DNA of 64,000 nt from Flavobacterium cupriresistens (GCF_020911925.1 NZ_CP087134.1:248001-312000); one strand, 5' to 3'. Shown: positions 41,361-50,157, counted from the stretch's first letter. Program-made: numbers and translations. Notes: generated by a model not told the origin, from the sequence alone.

Positions 41361-42329
41361 CTATGAAATGTAAATTTCTAAAATTGAAGCTTTTCCGGTC
41401 AACATAAATGCATTTATCGCAGCGGGAACCAAAACAGTATCTCCTTTTATATAAGACTGTTTAAAACCATCATATTCCATTTCGAAACTTCCTTCCACAC
41501 ACATATATACCGTAAAAGTCTCGCCTGATTTAGAAACAGCCACTTTATCTTCTAACGGAATAAAATTGGTCGTAAAATAAGGGCAATCTACTACTACATT
41601 AGAAGTATTTGTTTTAGTCTCGTATTTCTTTTGTGTATCTACCTTATTGTAGTTAATAGCATCAAGTGCCAAATCTACGTGAAGTTCTCTAGTATTTCCT
41701 TGCGCATCTTTACGGTCAAAGTCGTACAAACGGTACGTGATATCTGAAGTCTGCTGGATTTCTGCCACTACTAAACCGGCACCAATCGCATGAACAGTCC
41801 CCGTTTCTAAAAAGAAAACATCCCCCGTTTTTGCTTTTACATCATCTAAAATCGAAACTAAGGTTTTATCGTTTAGATGTTTCAAATACTCTTCTTTTCC
41901 TGAATCTTCTTTAAAACCAACAATAATTCTGGCATCTGTATCCGCCTGTAATACATACCACATTTCGGTTTTGCCAAAAGAATTATGACGCTCTTTTGCC
42001 AAAGCATCATTTGGATGTACTTGTATTGAAAGGTCCTCACGAGCATCTAAATACTTAAAAAGCAACGGAAATTGTTTTCCAAAACGCTCATAAACTTTTG
42101 TTCCTAAAATTTCGTTTGGAGTTTCATCAATAAGTTCCATCAATGATTTTCCTTTCAAAGCTCCATTGGCAACCACACTCACATCTCCTTCTACAGTCGA
42201 TAATTCCCAACTCTCGCCGGTAATTTTGGAAACAATTGATTTATTAAGGATTGTTTTTAATTTTTCTCCTCCCCAGATTCTTTCTTTTAAAATAGGGGAA
42301 AATTGCAGAGGGTACATTTTTGAATTCAT
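41361..42329 (-). CDS. manA: Type I mannose-6-phosphate isomerase
   Basis: 322 residues, a cupin zinc enzyme interconverting mannose-6-P and fructose-6-P. Visible motifs: RIWGGEKL, LSIQVHPNDALAK (zinc ligands Gln and His), KTEMWYVL (zinc Glu), and LETGTVHAIGAGL with the remaining zinc His. The length fits the short bacterial form. It is the fourth gene of the idi-PTPS-bcp-manA run, 45 bases after bcp. Mannose-6-P could feed GDP-sugars for surface polysaccharide. Confidence 0.93.
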   Translation of the reverse strand: MNSKMYPLQFSPILKERIWGGEKLKTILNKSIVSKITGESWELSTVEGDVSVVANGALKGKSLMELIDETPNEILGTKVYERFGKQFPLLFKYLDAREDLSIQVHPNDALAKERHNSFGKTEMWYVLQADTDARIIVGFKEDSGKEEYLKHLNDKTLVSILDDVKAKTGDVFFLETGTVHAIGAGLVVAEIQQTSDITYRLYDFDRKDAQGNTRELHVDLALDAINYNKVDTQKKYETKTNTSNVVVDCPYFTTNFIPLEDKVAVSKSGETFTVYMCVEGSFEMEYDGFKQSYIKGDTVLVPAAINAFMLTGKASILEIYIS

Positions 42330-42374
42330 GTTTTTTTAAGAGGCGATTATTTTTGTTAACGAATTATAGTTTCT

Positions 42375-42833
42375 TTATAGTACTAATTCTTTAATGGTTG
42401 CTAAGGCTTTAGGAATATGCTTGGAAGCATTCATGCTATCAAAAATCAGAATGACAACTCCATTCCGATCGATAACATACGTCACTCTTCCCGGTAAAAG
42501 ACCAAATAAATTATCCCGAACACCAAAAAGATGTCTCAATTTTTTATCCTGATCTGACAACAGTATAAACGGTAACTGATGTTTATTCGCGAATTTATGA
42601 TGTGATTTGACACTATCACTGCTTATTCCGATAACCTCAGCTCCAAGATCTTTAAAATCTTCATATTGATCTCTAAAACTACAAGCTTCGGTGGTACAAC
42701 CCGGTGTATTGTCTTTTGGGTAAAAATAAACCACAAGTGGCTTTCGACCCAAAACACTTTGGCTTTCAAAAACTTCACCATGATTGTCCTTTGCAGTAAA
42801 ATTCGGAACTATATCTCCTATTTTTAATGACAT
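42375..42833 (-). CDS. bcp: Thioredoxin-dependent peroxiredoxin (Bcp/PrxQ)
   Basis: 152 residues, cytosolic. The peroxidatic Cys is in FYPKDNTPGCTTEACSFRD, and the second Cys five residues later makes the PrxQ-type intramolecular pair. VIGISSDSVKSHHKFANK and RVTYVIDRNGVV complete the family pattern. It reduces hydrogen and organic peroxides. Its start lies one base after the stop of the PTPS gene. Confidence 0.95.
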   Translation of the reverse strand: MSLKIGDIVPNFTAKDNHGEVFESQSVLGRKPLVVYFYPKDNTPGCTTEACSFRDQYEDFKDLGAEVIGISSDSVKSHHKFANKHQLPFILLSDQDKKLRHLFGVRDNLFGLLPGRVTYVIDRNGVVILIFDSMNASKHIPKALATIKELVL

Positions 42834-42834
42834 T

Positions 42835-43248
42835 TTATTTTTCTCCTTTATAGGTTACAAAATTACGCTCTGTTTCATTCAAAACGATTTCCAGGTCAAA
42901 ATCGGGTTGAATTCTTTTTCTGATTTTATTCCATATCACAACGGCAATATTTTCAGCAGTTGGATTCAAATCCTGAAATTCGGGAACATCCAGATTCAGG
43001 TTTTTGTGATCAAACGGAATTTCTACTTCTTCGAGTATGATATCCGCTAATACTTTCACATCTATTACAAAACCGGTTTCGGGGTCAATTTTTCCTGTTA
43101 CGCTTACTGTTAAACCATAATTATGACCATGGAAATTAGGATTATTACATTTTCCAAAAACAGCGTTGTTTTTTTCCAATGTCCAATCTTTCCTGTGCAA
43201 TCGATGTGCAGCATTAAAATGCGCTTTTCTTGATATGGTTACTCTCAT
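42835..43248 (-). CDS. 6-pyruvoyl-tetrahydropterin synthase-type enzyme
   Basis: 137 residues. Zinc ligands H15 (AHFNAAHRL), H40 and H42 (NFHGHNYG) are present. The catalytic Cys is C34, spaced C-x5-HGH. From memory, QueD enzymes of queuosine synthesis carry C-x3-HGH, while biopterin-type PTPS carries C-x5-HGH. FGKCNNPN and PFDHKNLNLDVP also resemble the animal enzyme closely. So 7,8-dihydroneopterin triphosphate to 6-pyruvoyl-tetrahydropterin is the better guess, though QueD-like activity cannot be excluded. It lies 22 bases after idi and 1 base before bcp. Confidence 0.85.
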   Translation of the reverse strand: MRVTISRKAHFNAAHRLHRKDWTLEKNNAVFGKCNNPNFHGHNYGLTVSVTGKIDPETGFVIDVKVLADIILEEVEIPFDHKNLNLDVPEFQDLNPTAENIAVVIWNKIRKRIQPDFDLEIVLNETERNFVTYKGEK

Positions 43249-43270
43249 TTAGGTTTTTGGTTTGGTATCA

Positions 43271-43798
43271 TTAAATCTTATGGTCTTCTAAATAGTGATA
43301 AAATTCATCGAAAATTATCTTAAACCAGACGGTATAAATTTCCGGATGTTTTTCAATATCCTCTTTTACGTCTTCTATTTTCATCCATTTCCAATCTTCA
43401 ACTTCATCCTTATTAATGGCCGGATCCTCATTGTAGTAGCCAATCATAACATGGTCTAATTCATGTTCCGTCAAACCATTGTCAAAAGGAGCTTTGTATA
43501 TAAAATGAAATAATTCTTTTAATTCTGCTTTAAAGCCCATCTCTTCAAATAATCTTCGGCTTCCTGCTGCAACATTTGTCTCCCCTTCACGCTGATGACT
43601 GCAACATGTATTGGTCCATAACAAAGGTGAGTGATATTTTTGATGCGCACGTTGCTGTAACATTATTTCATTCTTATTATTTAAAATAAAAACAGAGAAA
43701 GCACGATGCAAAAGAGCCTTTTCATGTGCTTCTAATTTTGGCATTAAGCCAATTTGCTCATCATTTTGATTGACTAATATTACGTTTTCTTCTATCAT
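43271..43798 (-). CDS. idi: Isopentenyl-diphosphate delta-isomerase, type 1
   Basis: 175 residues from ATG 43798 (MIEENVILVNQ), the normal length. It interconverts IPP and DMAPP. The Nudix-type core is visible: catalytic Cys in LLWTNTCCSHQREGE, RRLFEEMGF, ELDHVMIGYYNEDP and the metal Glu residues in DEVEDWKWM. The open frame extends to 43912 but the extra 38 residues are Phe/Cys-rich, and a TATTTTTG promoter box at 43816-43823 lies inside them, so the shorter start is chosen. It heads the idi-PTPS-bcp-manA gene run. Confidence 0.94.
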   Translation of the reverse strand: MIEENVILVNQNDEQIGLMPKLEAHEKALLHRAFSVFILNNKNEIMLQQRAHQKYHSPLLWTNTCCSHQREGETNVAAGSRRLFEEMGFKAELKELFHFIYKAPFDNGLTEHELDHVMIGYYNEDPAINKDEVEDWKWMKIEDVKEDIEKHPEIYTVWFKIIFDEFYHYLEDHKI

Positions 43799-43815
43799 AG
43801 GGCGTTTTGTACAAA

Positions 43816-43823
43816 CAAAAATA
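43816..43823 (-). promoter_or_regulatory. -7 box of the idi operon
   Basis: TATTTTTG on the minus strand, 18 bases before the idi ATG. It decides against the longer ORF start at 43912. Confidence 0.55.
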
Positions 43824-44056
43824 CGAAAAAAGAAATGGCTTGAAAATCTCAGAAAAGATTGTGAAAAGTTTAACGAGCTAAAAATTTCACAACACACTAA
43901 TTTACAAAACATTGTATTTGATAATTTTATAAAAAACCTTTAAAAATAAGCCTTAAAACTAAAAACAGCTCCTTTACGTAAATACTAAAACGTTAAATCA
44001 TACTTAAAAAAAACGCAATTGTAAAGTGTACGACATTTCAAAACCTACTCTGGTCG

Positions 44057-44064
44057 TAACTTTG
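44057..44064 (+). promoter_or_regulatory. -7 box of the msrB-msrA pair
   Basis: TAACTTTG, 20 bases before the msrB ATG at 44085. Confidence 0.5.
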
Positions 44065-44084
44065 AACTACAAAAATAAAGTCTC

Positions 44085-44648
44085 ATGAAAACTACAAAAA
44101 CAAAAACCCAATTTTTCAGCCTTTGCTTTTTAATTCCGCTGTTTATTTTTCAGGCGTGCGGACAAAACACCAAAAAAACAACTTCAAAAACGGTCAGCAT
44201 GGAAAATAAAATCAGCAAACCAGGGAATCCCTATTATTCGAACACAGACACTGCCAAACTGAATGTCAGTAATGCCGAATGGAAAAAAGTACTTCCCGAA
44301 GATGTATATGCTGTAATGCGCGAAGCCGATACCGAACGCCCTTTTACCGGAAAATACTGGAAGAGCGATGAAAAAGGAACGTATTATTGCGCCTCCTGCG
44401 GAAATAAACTTTTCAGATCTACTGCTAAATTTTCAAGCAGTTGCGGATGGCCAAGCTTTTTTGAACAGGACAACAAAAAAAGTGTGGTTTACAAAACAGA
44501 TAATTCTCTGGGAATGGAAAGAACTGAAGCACTTTGCGGCAGATGCGGAGGCCACTTAGGCCACTTGTTTGATGACGGCCCGGAACCAACCGGAAAACGA
44601 TATTGTATGAATTCGATCGCACTTGATTTTATCCCAGACTCTAAATAA
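44085..44648 (+). CDS. msrB: Lipoprotein-anchored methionine-R-sulfoxide reductase MsrB
   Basis: 187 residues. The signal ends FIFQAC (C25), so it is a lipoprotein facing the periplasm, unlike cytosolic MsrB. Zinc is held by CASC (102/105) and CGRC (151/154). The catalytic Cys is C174 in GKRYCMNSIAL. GWPSFFE and GGHLGHLFDDGP are typical. It repairs the R isomer of oxidised Met in exported proteins. msrA begins 6 bases after its stop; together they cover both isomers. The electron donor is not encoded nearby. Confidence 0.94.
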   Translation: MKTTKTKTQFFSLCFLIPLFIFQACGQNTKKTTSKTVSMENKISKPGNPYYSNTDTAKLNVSNAEWKKVLPEDVYAVMREADTERPFTGKYWKSDEKGTYYCASCGNKLFRSTAKFSSSCGWPSFFEQDNKKSVVYKTDNSLGMERTEALCGRCGGHLGHLFDDGPEPTGKRYCMNSIALDFIPDSK

Positions 44649-44654
44649 AAAACG

Positions 44655-45272
44655 ATGAAAAATATATTTTTAACATGCGTCCTCGCATTATCACTAAACA
44701 GCTTTGCTCAGAATACGGCAACAAAAAAGGCTTCAAATCTTGAAACCATTACGCTTGGTGGCGGTTGCTACTGGTGTGTTGAGGCAGTTTACGAAAATTT
44801 AAATGGTGTAAAATCTGTTGTTTCAGGCTTCTCCGGAGGTAAAGTTTCTAATCCGAGTTATGAAGAAGTATGCTCGGGAACTACCGGCCATGCCGAAGTC
44901 GTTCAGATTACTTACGACAAAACCGTAACGGACATCAACGAAATTTTTAAAGTATTCTTTACCGTGCATGATCCAACAACACTAAACAGACAAGGAGCAG
45001 ATGTAGGTACTCAATATCGTTCTGTGATTTTTTACAACAACCCACAACAGAAAGCCGCAGCAGAAAGCATTATTGCACAGCTAAACAAAGCAAAAGTATA
45101 CAGCAGTCCGATAGTTACAAAAATTGAACCTTTTACTAAGTTCTATAAAGCCGAAGATTATCATCAGAATTATTATGCAAACAACAAAAATCAACCGTAT
45201 TGCAAAATGGTAATTCAACCCAAAATAGAGAAATTTGAAAAAGTTTTCAAAGACCAACTCAAAAAGAAATAA
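44655..45272 (+). CDS. msrA: Exported methionine-S-sulfoxide reductase MsrA
   Basis: 205 residues with a signal peptide ending NSFAQ, so periplasmic. The catalytic C38 is in GGGCYWCVEAVY (usual GCFWC), with GFSGGKVSNPSYEEVCSGTTGHAEVVQI and a YHQNYY motif near the end. The resolving Cys may be the one near QPYCKMV. It pairs with MsrB to repair exported proteins after oxidative damage. It ends at a good terminator. Confidence 0.95.
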   Translation: MKNIFLTCVLALSLNSFAQNTATKKASNLETITLGGGCYWCVEAVYENLNGVKSVVSGFSGGKVSNPSYEEVCSGTTGHAEVVQITYDKTVTDINEIFKVFFTVHDPTTLNRQGADVGTQYRSVIFYNNPQQKAAAESIIAQLNKAKVYSSPIVTKIEPFTKFYKAEDYHQNYYANNKNQPYCKMVIQPKIEKFEKVFKDQLKKK

Positions 45273-45289
45273 TTGTTAATTCAGAAAGT

Positions 45290-45322
45290 AACCGCTCCTT
45301 TTTAGGGGCGGTTATTTTTTTT
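45290..45322 (+). terminator. Intrinsic terminator of msrB-msrA
   Basis: AACCGCTCC and GGGGCGGTT (9 bp, one T-G) around a 6-base loop, then ATTTTTTTT. Confidence 0.88.
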
Positions 45323-45398
45323 GCTGCGAATTGCACGATTTTTTTTATCAAAAAGAGAATCCATTTTTATTTGTGATAATTCGTACAATTCGTGGCAA
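45321..45398. repeat. GCCACGAATT-family palindrome, copy 1
   Basis: TTGCTGCGAATTGCACGA (45321-45338) pairs with TCGTACAATTCGTGGCAA (45381-45398), three mismatches, around an AT-rich loop. It fills the gap between msrA and the M24 gene. Confidence 0.85.
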
Positions 45399-45478
45399 CT
45401 CCTTTTTTTCAAAATCAAATCTTTTTTTTTGTAATTTGCGTTGCTTAAAACTAATATCATCAACCAAAATCACTACAA

Positions 45479-46894
45479 ATGAAGCATTTAATTCTGTTTT
45501 TTTTATCCCTCCTGACAACCGTTCAGGTTTTTTCTCAGAAAAATTTACCAACTGATTACCTCTCCAAAGAGTTTCATAAGGGGCGTCGCGAAGCTTTTAG
45601 AGCATTGATGCCTGATAATTCTGTAGCTGTAATTTTCTCTTATCCGGAGAGAGTATTTTCCAGAGATATTAATTATATTTTTCATCAAAATCCCGATATG
45701 TATTACCTAAGCGGATACAAAGAACCTGATGCTGTTTTATTGATTTTTAAAGAAGCTCAAGGTACCGCCGAAACATACAATGAAGTTATTTTTGTCAGAG
45801 AAAAAGACGCTACAAAAGAAATGTGGACAGGAAGACGCCTAGGGGCTGACGGTACAAAATCTCAACTGGGAATTGCGAAAACTTTTAATGGAAAAGATTT
45901 CAAAAATTTTGATATCGATTTTAAAAAATTCAAAACACTAATCTACGACAAAATCCCTACCGACATTGGTAATAACAAAAGTGGCAATGATCTTTTTGGC
46001 TTATTTGAAACTTTCAAAACCAAAGCCGGAATCACAAAAGAAGATGTTGTTTCTTTAGATCTTTTTAGAACTATTACAAGTACACTTCGTGAAATAAAAA
46101 CACCGGAAGAGCTGGTATTAATGCGTAAATCTGTTCAACTTTCCTGCGTTGCACATAACGAGGTAATGAAAGCTGTAGGACCGGATATGAGCGAAAACGA
46201 AGCAGAAGGTATTCATACTTACATTCACCGCAGATATGGTGCAGAAGCGGAAGGTTACTCCCCAATTGTAGGTGCCGGAGCAAATGGATGCATCTTGCAT
46301 TACTCAGAAAACAACAGTACTAAAATGGAAAACCAACTGCTTTTAATGGATGTTGGATCCGAATATCATGGTTATTCTGCTGATGTTACCAGAACCATTC
46401 CGGCTAATGGAAAATTTTCAGAAGAACAAAAAGCAATTTATCAATTGGTTTATGATGCTCAAGAGGCTGTTTTTGCCATTTGCAAAGAAGGAACTCCACT
46501 TGTAGACCTGAACAATACTGCTAAAGAAGTTCTTGCAAAGGGATTATTAAAATTAGGAATCATCAACGACCTAAAAGACGTCAATCTTTACTACCCGCAT
46601 GGATGCTCTCACTTTCTTGGTCTGGACGTTCATGACAAAGGAAATTTTAAAGGCCCGGAAACTCTTTTAAAAGAAAATATGATTCTTACTGTTGAGCCAG
46701 GGATTTATATTAGTCCAAACAGCAAATGTGACAAAAAATGGTGGAATATTGGTGTTCGTATTGAAGATGATATTTTAATCAAAAAAAATACTTACGAAAA
46801 CTTATCTATTGATTCTCCAAGAAAATGGGATGAGATTGAAGCTTTAGCCAAACAAAAAAGCACTTTTAATGACATGGTGTTTCCTAAAATATAG
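45479..46894 (+). CDS. Exported M24-family aminopeptidase (Xaa-Pro type)
   Basis: 471 residues with a signal peptide ending QVFSQ. An AMP_N domain (about 30-170) is followed by a pita-bread M24 domain. The five metal ligands are visible: Asp in LLMDVGSEYHGY, Asp in SADVTRTIP, His in HGCSHFLGLDVHD, Glu in LTVEPGIYI and Glu in GVRIEDDILI. It should remove N-terminal residues before Pro in the periplasm. Single gene between repeat-filled gaps. Confidence 0.93.
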   Translation: MKHLILFFLSLLTTVQVFSQKNLPTDYLSKEFHKGRREAFRALMPDNSVAVIFSYPERVFSRDINYIFHQNPDMYYLSGYKEPDAVLLIFKEAQGTAETYNEVIFVREKDATKEMWTGRRLGADGTKSQLGIAKTFNGKDFKNFDIDFKKFKTLIYDKIPTDIGNNKSGNDLFGLFETFKTKAGITKEDVVSLDLFRTITSTLREIKTPEELVLMRKSVQLSCVAHNEVMKAVGPDMSENEAEGIHTYIHRRYGAEAEGYSPIVGAGANGCILHYSENNSTKMENQLLLMDVGSEYHGYSADVTRTIPANGKFSEEQKAIYQLVYDAQEAVFAICKEGTPLVDLNNTAKEVLAKGLLKLGIINDLKDVNLYYPHGCSHFLGLDVHDKGNFKGPETLLKENMILTVEPGIYISPNSKCDKKWWNIGVRIEDDILIKKNTYENLSIDSPRKWDEIEALAKQKSTFNDMVFPKI

Positions 46895-46948
46895 TATATA
46901 ACTCATTTTTTTTTGCCACAGATTTAAAGATTAGAATGATTTCTTTTT

Positions 46949-47074
46949 TGCCACGAATTGCACTAATTTTAGCGAATTGTTCCTATTTTCTTGGGATTAA
47001 GTCTTCCTACTCCTTTAATCTTTGGCAATAATTTTAAGGCTTAATTCTTGGAAATTCGTGCAATTCGTGGCAAA
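46949..47074. repeat. GCCACGAATT-family palindrome, copy 2
   Basis: TTGCCACGAATTGCACTAAT (from 46949) pairs with AAATTCGTGCAATTCGTGGC (ending 47071). A lone CCACAGATTTAAAG arm precedes it at 46917. Together with the terminator at 47148 this accounts for most of the 360-base gap. Confidence 0.88.
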
Positions 47075-47147
47075 ATAGCAAAAAACAAGGTTAACTTAAA
47101 AAATCTTTACAATCCTTTTAATCAATGATTGCAAAAAAATATAATTC

Positions 47148-47179
47148 AAACCTCGGCTAAATTTAGTCGAGGTTTTTTT
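47148..47179 (+). terminator. Intrinsic terminator between M24 and quinone reductase genes
   Basis: AAACCTCG-G-CTAAATTTAG-T-CGAGGTTT: a nested stem followed by seven T. Confidence 0.85.
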
Positions 47180-47254
47180 GTACAGTTTTATGAAAAGCTT
47201 TTCAATCTTCAATTGGATTTTTCCTTTCTTTGTATTCCTAAAAAACAATTATAA

Positions 47255-48214
47255 ATGAAAGCACTTACCTTTTCATCTTTCGGAGATTCAACTGTTTTAG
47301 AGTACATTGAGATTCCAAACCCACAATTAAAAAGTGATGAAATTTTAGTCGAAATGAAAGCTATCGGACTAAACTTCGCCGATGTTTACAGACGAAAAGG
47401 AAATTATCATTTAAAAGGAAATCCTCCTTTTATTGCAGGCTACGAAGGTGCAGGAATTGTTGTTGATGCTAATAATAATTCGGAATATAAAGTCGGAGAT
47501 CGTGTTGCCTTCGCAGACGTTCCTTTTGCCAATGCAGAATTGGTAGCGGTAAACACCAATCATATACTTCCTTTACCGGAAGCCATTTCTTTTGAAACTG
47601 CCGCCTCTATACTATTACAAGGTTTAACCGCGCAATATTTAGCAACAGACAGTCATAAAACGGCAAAAGGCGAAACGGTTTTAATTCATGCCGTTGCCGG
47701 TGGCGTTGGTCAGTTTTTAACACAAATCAGCAAGCTTTTAGGCGCGAATGTTATAGGCTTGACTTCTTCTGCAGAAAAAGCAAAAGTAGCTATTGAGCAA
47801 GGTGCAGATCATGTCTTTTTATATAATCAAGATTGGAAATCGGATCTTTTCAAAGTTATTCCGAACGGGGTAGATGTTGTTTACGACAGTATCGGCAGCA
47901 CTTTGACCGAAAGTTTTGAAGTCACTAAAGAATGTGGACAAGTCGTTTTCTTCGGAATGGCGGGTGGCGATCCTGAACCTGTAAATCCGAGAATGTTGAT
48001 GGACACTTCGAAAACATTAACCGGCGGAGATCTATGGAGCTATTTAAACTCTAAAGAAGAAAGAATCAAAAGAGCCAATCAATTATTTAGTTGGATTATT
48101 GAAGGCAAAATTACGCTTTCAACACCAACTTCGTTCAAACTATCAGAAGGAAAACTGGCTCATGATTATTTAGAAAGCCGAAAAAGTACCGGGAAAATAA
48201 TATTGATTCCTTGA
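47255..48214 (+). CDS. NADPH:quinone reductase-like zinc-independent dehydrogenase
   Basis: 319 residues, medium-chain dehydrogenase/reductase superfamily, quinone oxidoreductase type. The N-terminal GroES-like part has IGLNFADVYRRKGNY and GYEGAGIV. The nucleotide-binding part has HAVAGGVGQFLTQISKLLG (usual AAAGGVG), then GLTSSAEKAKVAIEQGADHVF, VYDSIG and a C-terminal HDYLESRKSTGKIILIP. No catalytic or structural zinc Cys set is present, as expected for QOR. It probably reduces quinones or enals in the cytosol. Single gene. Confidence 0.92.
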   Translation: MKALTFSSFGDSTVLEYIEIPNPQLKSDEILVEMKAIGLNFADVYRRKGNYHLKGNPPFIAGYEGAGIVVDANNNSEYKVGDRVAFADVPFANAELVAVNTNHILPLPEAISFETAASILLQGLTAQYLATDSHKTAKGETVLIHAVAGGVGQFLTQISKLLGANVIGLTSSAEKAKVAIEQGADHVFLYNQDWKSDLFKVIPNGVDVVYDSIGSTLTESFEVTKECGQVVFFGMAGGDPEPVNPRMLMDTSKTLTGGDLWSYLNSKEERIKRANQLFSWIIEGKITLSTPTSFKLSEGKLAHDYLESRKSTGKIILIP

Positions 48215-48220
48215 TTTTTT

Positions 48221-48302
48221 TTGCCACGAATTACACCAATTTTCGCTAATTTTTATCTAAAGATTTAAATTATAATTCGTAAAAATTCGTGTAATTCGTG
48301 GC
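48221..48302. repeat. GCCACGAATT-family palindrome, copy 3
   Basis: TTGCCACGAATTACACCAAT (48221-48240) pairs with AAATTCGTGTAATTCGTGGC (48283-48302). A half arm (ATTAGCGTAATTCGTGGCAA) follows at 48421-48440, next to the oxidoreductase stop. Confidence 0.9.
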
Positions 48303-48447
48303 TAACTTATTTCTACAACCACCCGTTAAGTGTAATTAATTTTAACACATAGAGACATAGTTAATAAAGCTTAAAAAAGACGTTTCACTTTAAATAACTC
48401 ACATAAGGCTAGGCGAAAAAATTAGCGTAATTCGTGGCAAACCTATT

Positions 48448-50007
48448 TTATTTTAAAGTCTCGGCAATCATCAAAGCGCATTTTTCGCCGTCAATTGCTG
48501 CTGATATGATTCCACCCGCATAACCCGCTCCTTCTCCGCATGGATACAAACCTTTTATTTGTAAATGTTCGTAGGTAATAGGATCTCTGGGAATACGAAC
48601 CGGAGACGAAGTTCTGCTTTCCGGTGCGTGTAAAATAGCCTCATTGGTTAAATATCCTCGCATTGATTTTCCGAATTCTTTAAAACCTTCACGTAATATC
48701 TGTGATAAGAATCCAGGAAAAACCTGTCCCATTTCTACCGAAGTTGTTCCCGGAACATAGGATGTTTTTGGAATGTCCGCTGACACTTTATTTTGTGTAA
48801 AATCGATCATTCGCTGCGCAGGTACTTTTTGAGTTTCTCCTGCCAAGTGCCACGCTTTTTGCTCGATACTTTTCTGAAATTCCATTCCGGCTAAAGCGCC
48901 GAATTTTGCAAAGGGTTTGAAATCTTCCAATTTCAATTCGATTACAATTCCTGAATTTGCAGTCACCTGATCCCTTTTAGAAGGCGACCAACCGTTTGTA
49001 ACCACTTCTCCCGGACTTGTTGCACAAGGCGCGATAACACCTCCCGGACACATACAGAACGAATACATTCCACGTCCGTTAACCTGTTTCACTATTGAAT
49101 ACGGTGCCGGAGGTAAATGCTCGCCACGATAATCACAGCTGTATTGAATACTGTCTATTAGTTCTTGTGAATGTTCTGCACGAACTCCCAAAGCAAAAGG
49201 TTTTGCTTCTATAAAGATTTTCTTTTTGTCCAATAATTCAAAAATATCCCTTGCGGAATGGCCTGTCGCTAAGATTAATTTATTGGCAAGAATCGTATCT
49301 CCGTTTTGAGTTACAATTCCTTCTACTTCATTATTTTTAACTAAAATATCCGTTACTCGGGTATCAAATAAAACCTGACCACCAAATTCGATGATTTTTT
49401 TTCGAATGTCCTCGATGATTTTCGGTAATTTATTGGTCCCGATATGTGGATGTGCTTCCACCAATATATCATCAGAGGCTCCAAAAGCGACTAGCAATTC
49501 TAATATTCTGGTTACATCACCGCGTTTCTTAGAACGCGTATACAATTTCCCGTCAGAATAGGTTCCTGCTCCTCCTTCACCAAAACAATAATTAGAATCT
49601 TCGTTAACCAAATGATCCACATTTATAGCTTTTAAGTCACGACGGCGTCCACGAACGTCTTTTCCACGTTCGATTAGAATAGGTTTTAAACCTAATTCAA
49701 TTAACTGCAATGCAGCAAAAAGTCCTGCCGGTCCTGCCCCGACTACAATTACTTCCTGAGCTTTAGAAACATCTTTATATATAGGCAATTCTATTTTGGT
49801 TTCCTGAAAAGGCTCACCCGCCATATAAATCAGCACTTTTAAATTGATTTTAATCGCTTTCTGACGTGCGTCTATGGATCGTTTCAAAATAGAAACATGT
49901 TGAATTTCTTTAGGCGAAACCTTTATTTGTTTAGACAAATAGTCACGTAACAACAATTCATTTGCTGCAATTTCGGGCGTTACCTGAAGTAAAAGTTCTC
50001 TTGGCAT
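48448..50007 (-). CDS. FAD-dependent oxidoreductase (COG2509-like)
   Basis: 519 residues, cytosolic. An N-terminal ~90-residue domain precedes a Rossmann FAD site VVGAGPAGLFAALQLIELG (around 92-110) with ERGKDVRGRRRD. SNYCFGEGGAGTYSDGKLYT, ILATGHSARDIF, PFALGVRAEHSQE and the closing YPCGEGAGYAGGIISAAIDG are the marks of this uncharacterised family of 'FAD-dependent dehydrogenases'. CMCPGGVIAPCATSPG holds three Cys. Substrate unknown. A -7 box lies 48 bases upstream and the gene diverges from the 50158 gene. Confidence 0.9.
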   Translation of the reverse strand: MPRELLLQVTPEIAANELLLRDYLSKQIKVSPKEIQHVSILKRSIDARQKAIKINLKVLIYMAGEPFQETKIELPIYKDVSKAQEVIVVGAGPAGLFAALQLIELGLKPILIERGKDVRGRRRDLKAINVDHLVNEDSNYCFGEGGAGTYSDGKLYTRSKKRGDVTRILELLVAFGASDDILVEAHPHIGTNKLPKIIEDIRKKIIEFGGQVLFDTRVTDILVKNNEVEGIVTQNGDTILANKLILATGHSARDIFELLDKKKIFIEAKPFALGVRAEHSQELIDSIQYSCDYRGEHLPPAPYSIVKQVNGRGMYSFCMCPGGVIAPCATSPGEVVTNGWSPSKRDQVTANSGIVIELKLEDFKPFAKFGALAGMEFQKSIEQKAWHLAGETQKVPAQRMIDFTQNKVSADIPKTSYVPGTTSVEMGQVFPGFLSQILREGFKEFGKSMRGYLTNEAILHAPESRTSSPVRIPRDPITYEHLQIKGLYPCGEGAGYAGGIISAAIDGEKCALMIAETLK

Positions 50008-50054
50008 TGTATTTTATTTATTCTATTAGCTTTTCTTTTTATGAAAAGAACATG

Positions 50055-50062
50055 CAAAAGTA
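50055..50062 (-). promoter_or_regulatory. -7 box of the FAD oxidoreductase gene
   Basis: TACTTTTG on the minus strand, 48 bases before the ATG. Confidence 0.5.
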
Positions 50063-50120
50063 CTATTTTTGAACCGAAACTAGTTATTTAATCTAAAATC
50101 CATTTTCGAAAGAGACTTTG

Positions 50121-50128
50121 TACCTTTG
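50121..50128 (+). promoter_or_regulatory. -7 box of the 50158 gene
   Basis: TACCTTTG, 30 bases before the ATG, divergent from the box at 50055. Confidence 0.5.
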
Positions 50129-50157
50129 CCTCTTTGAAACTTCGCACCTAAAAAATC

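Noticed and set aside
43799..43912. N-terminal extension of idi
   Set aside because: The extra residues are Phe/Cys-rich, unlike the family, and a TATTTTTG promoter box lies inside.
45331..45555. ORFs on both strands in the msrA-M24 gap
   Set aside because: They cover the GCCACGAATT palindrome and the start of the M24 gene; products have no domain.
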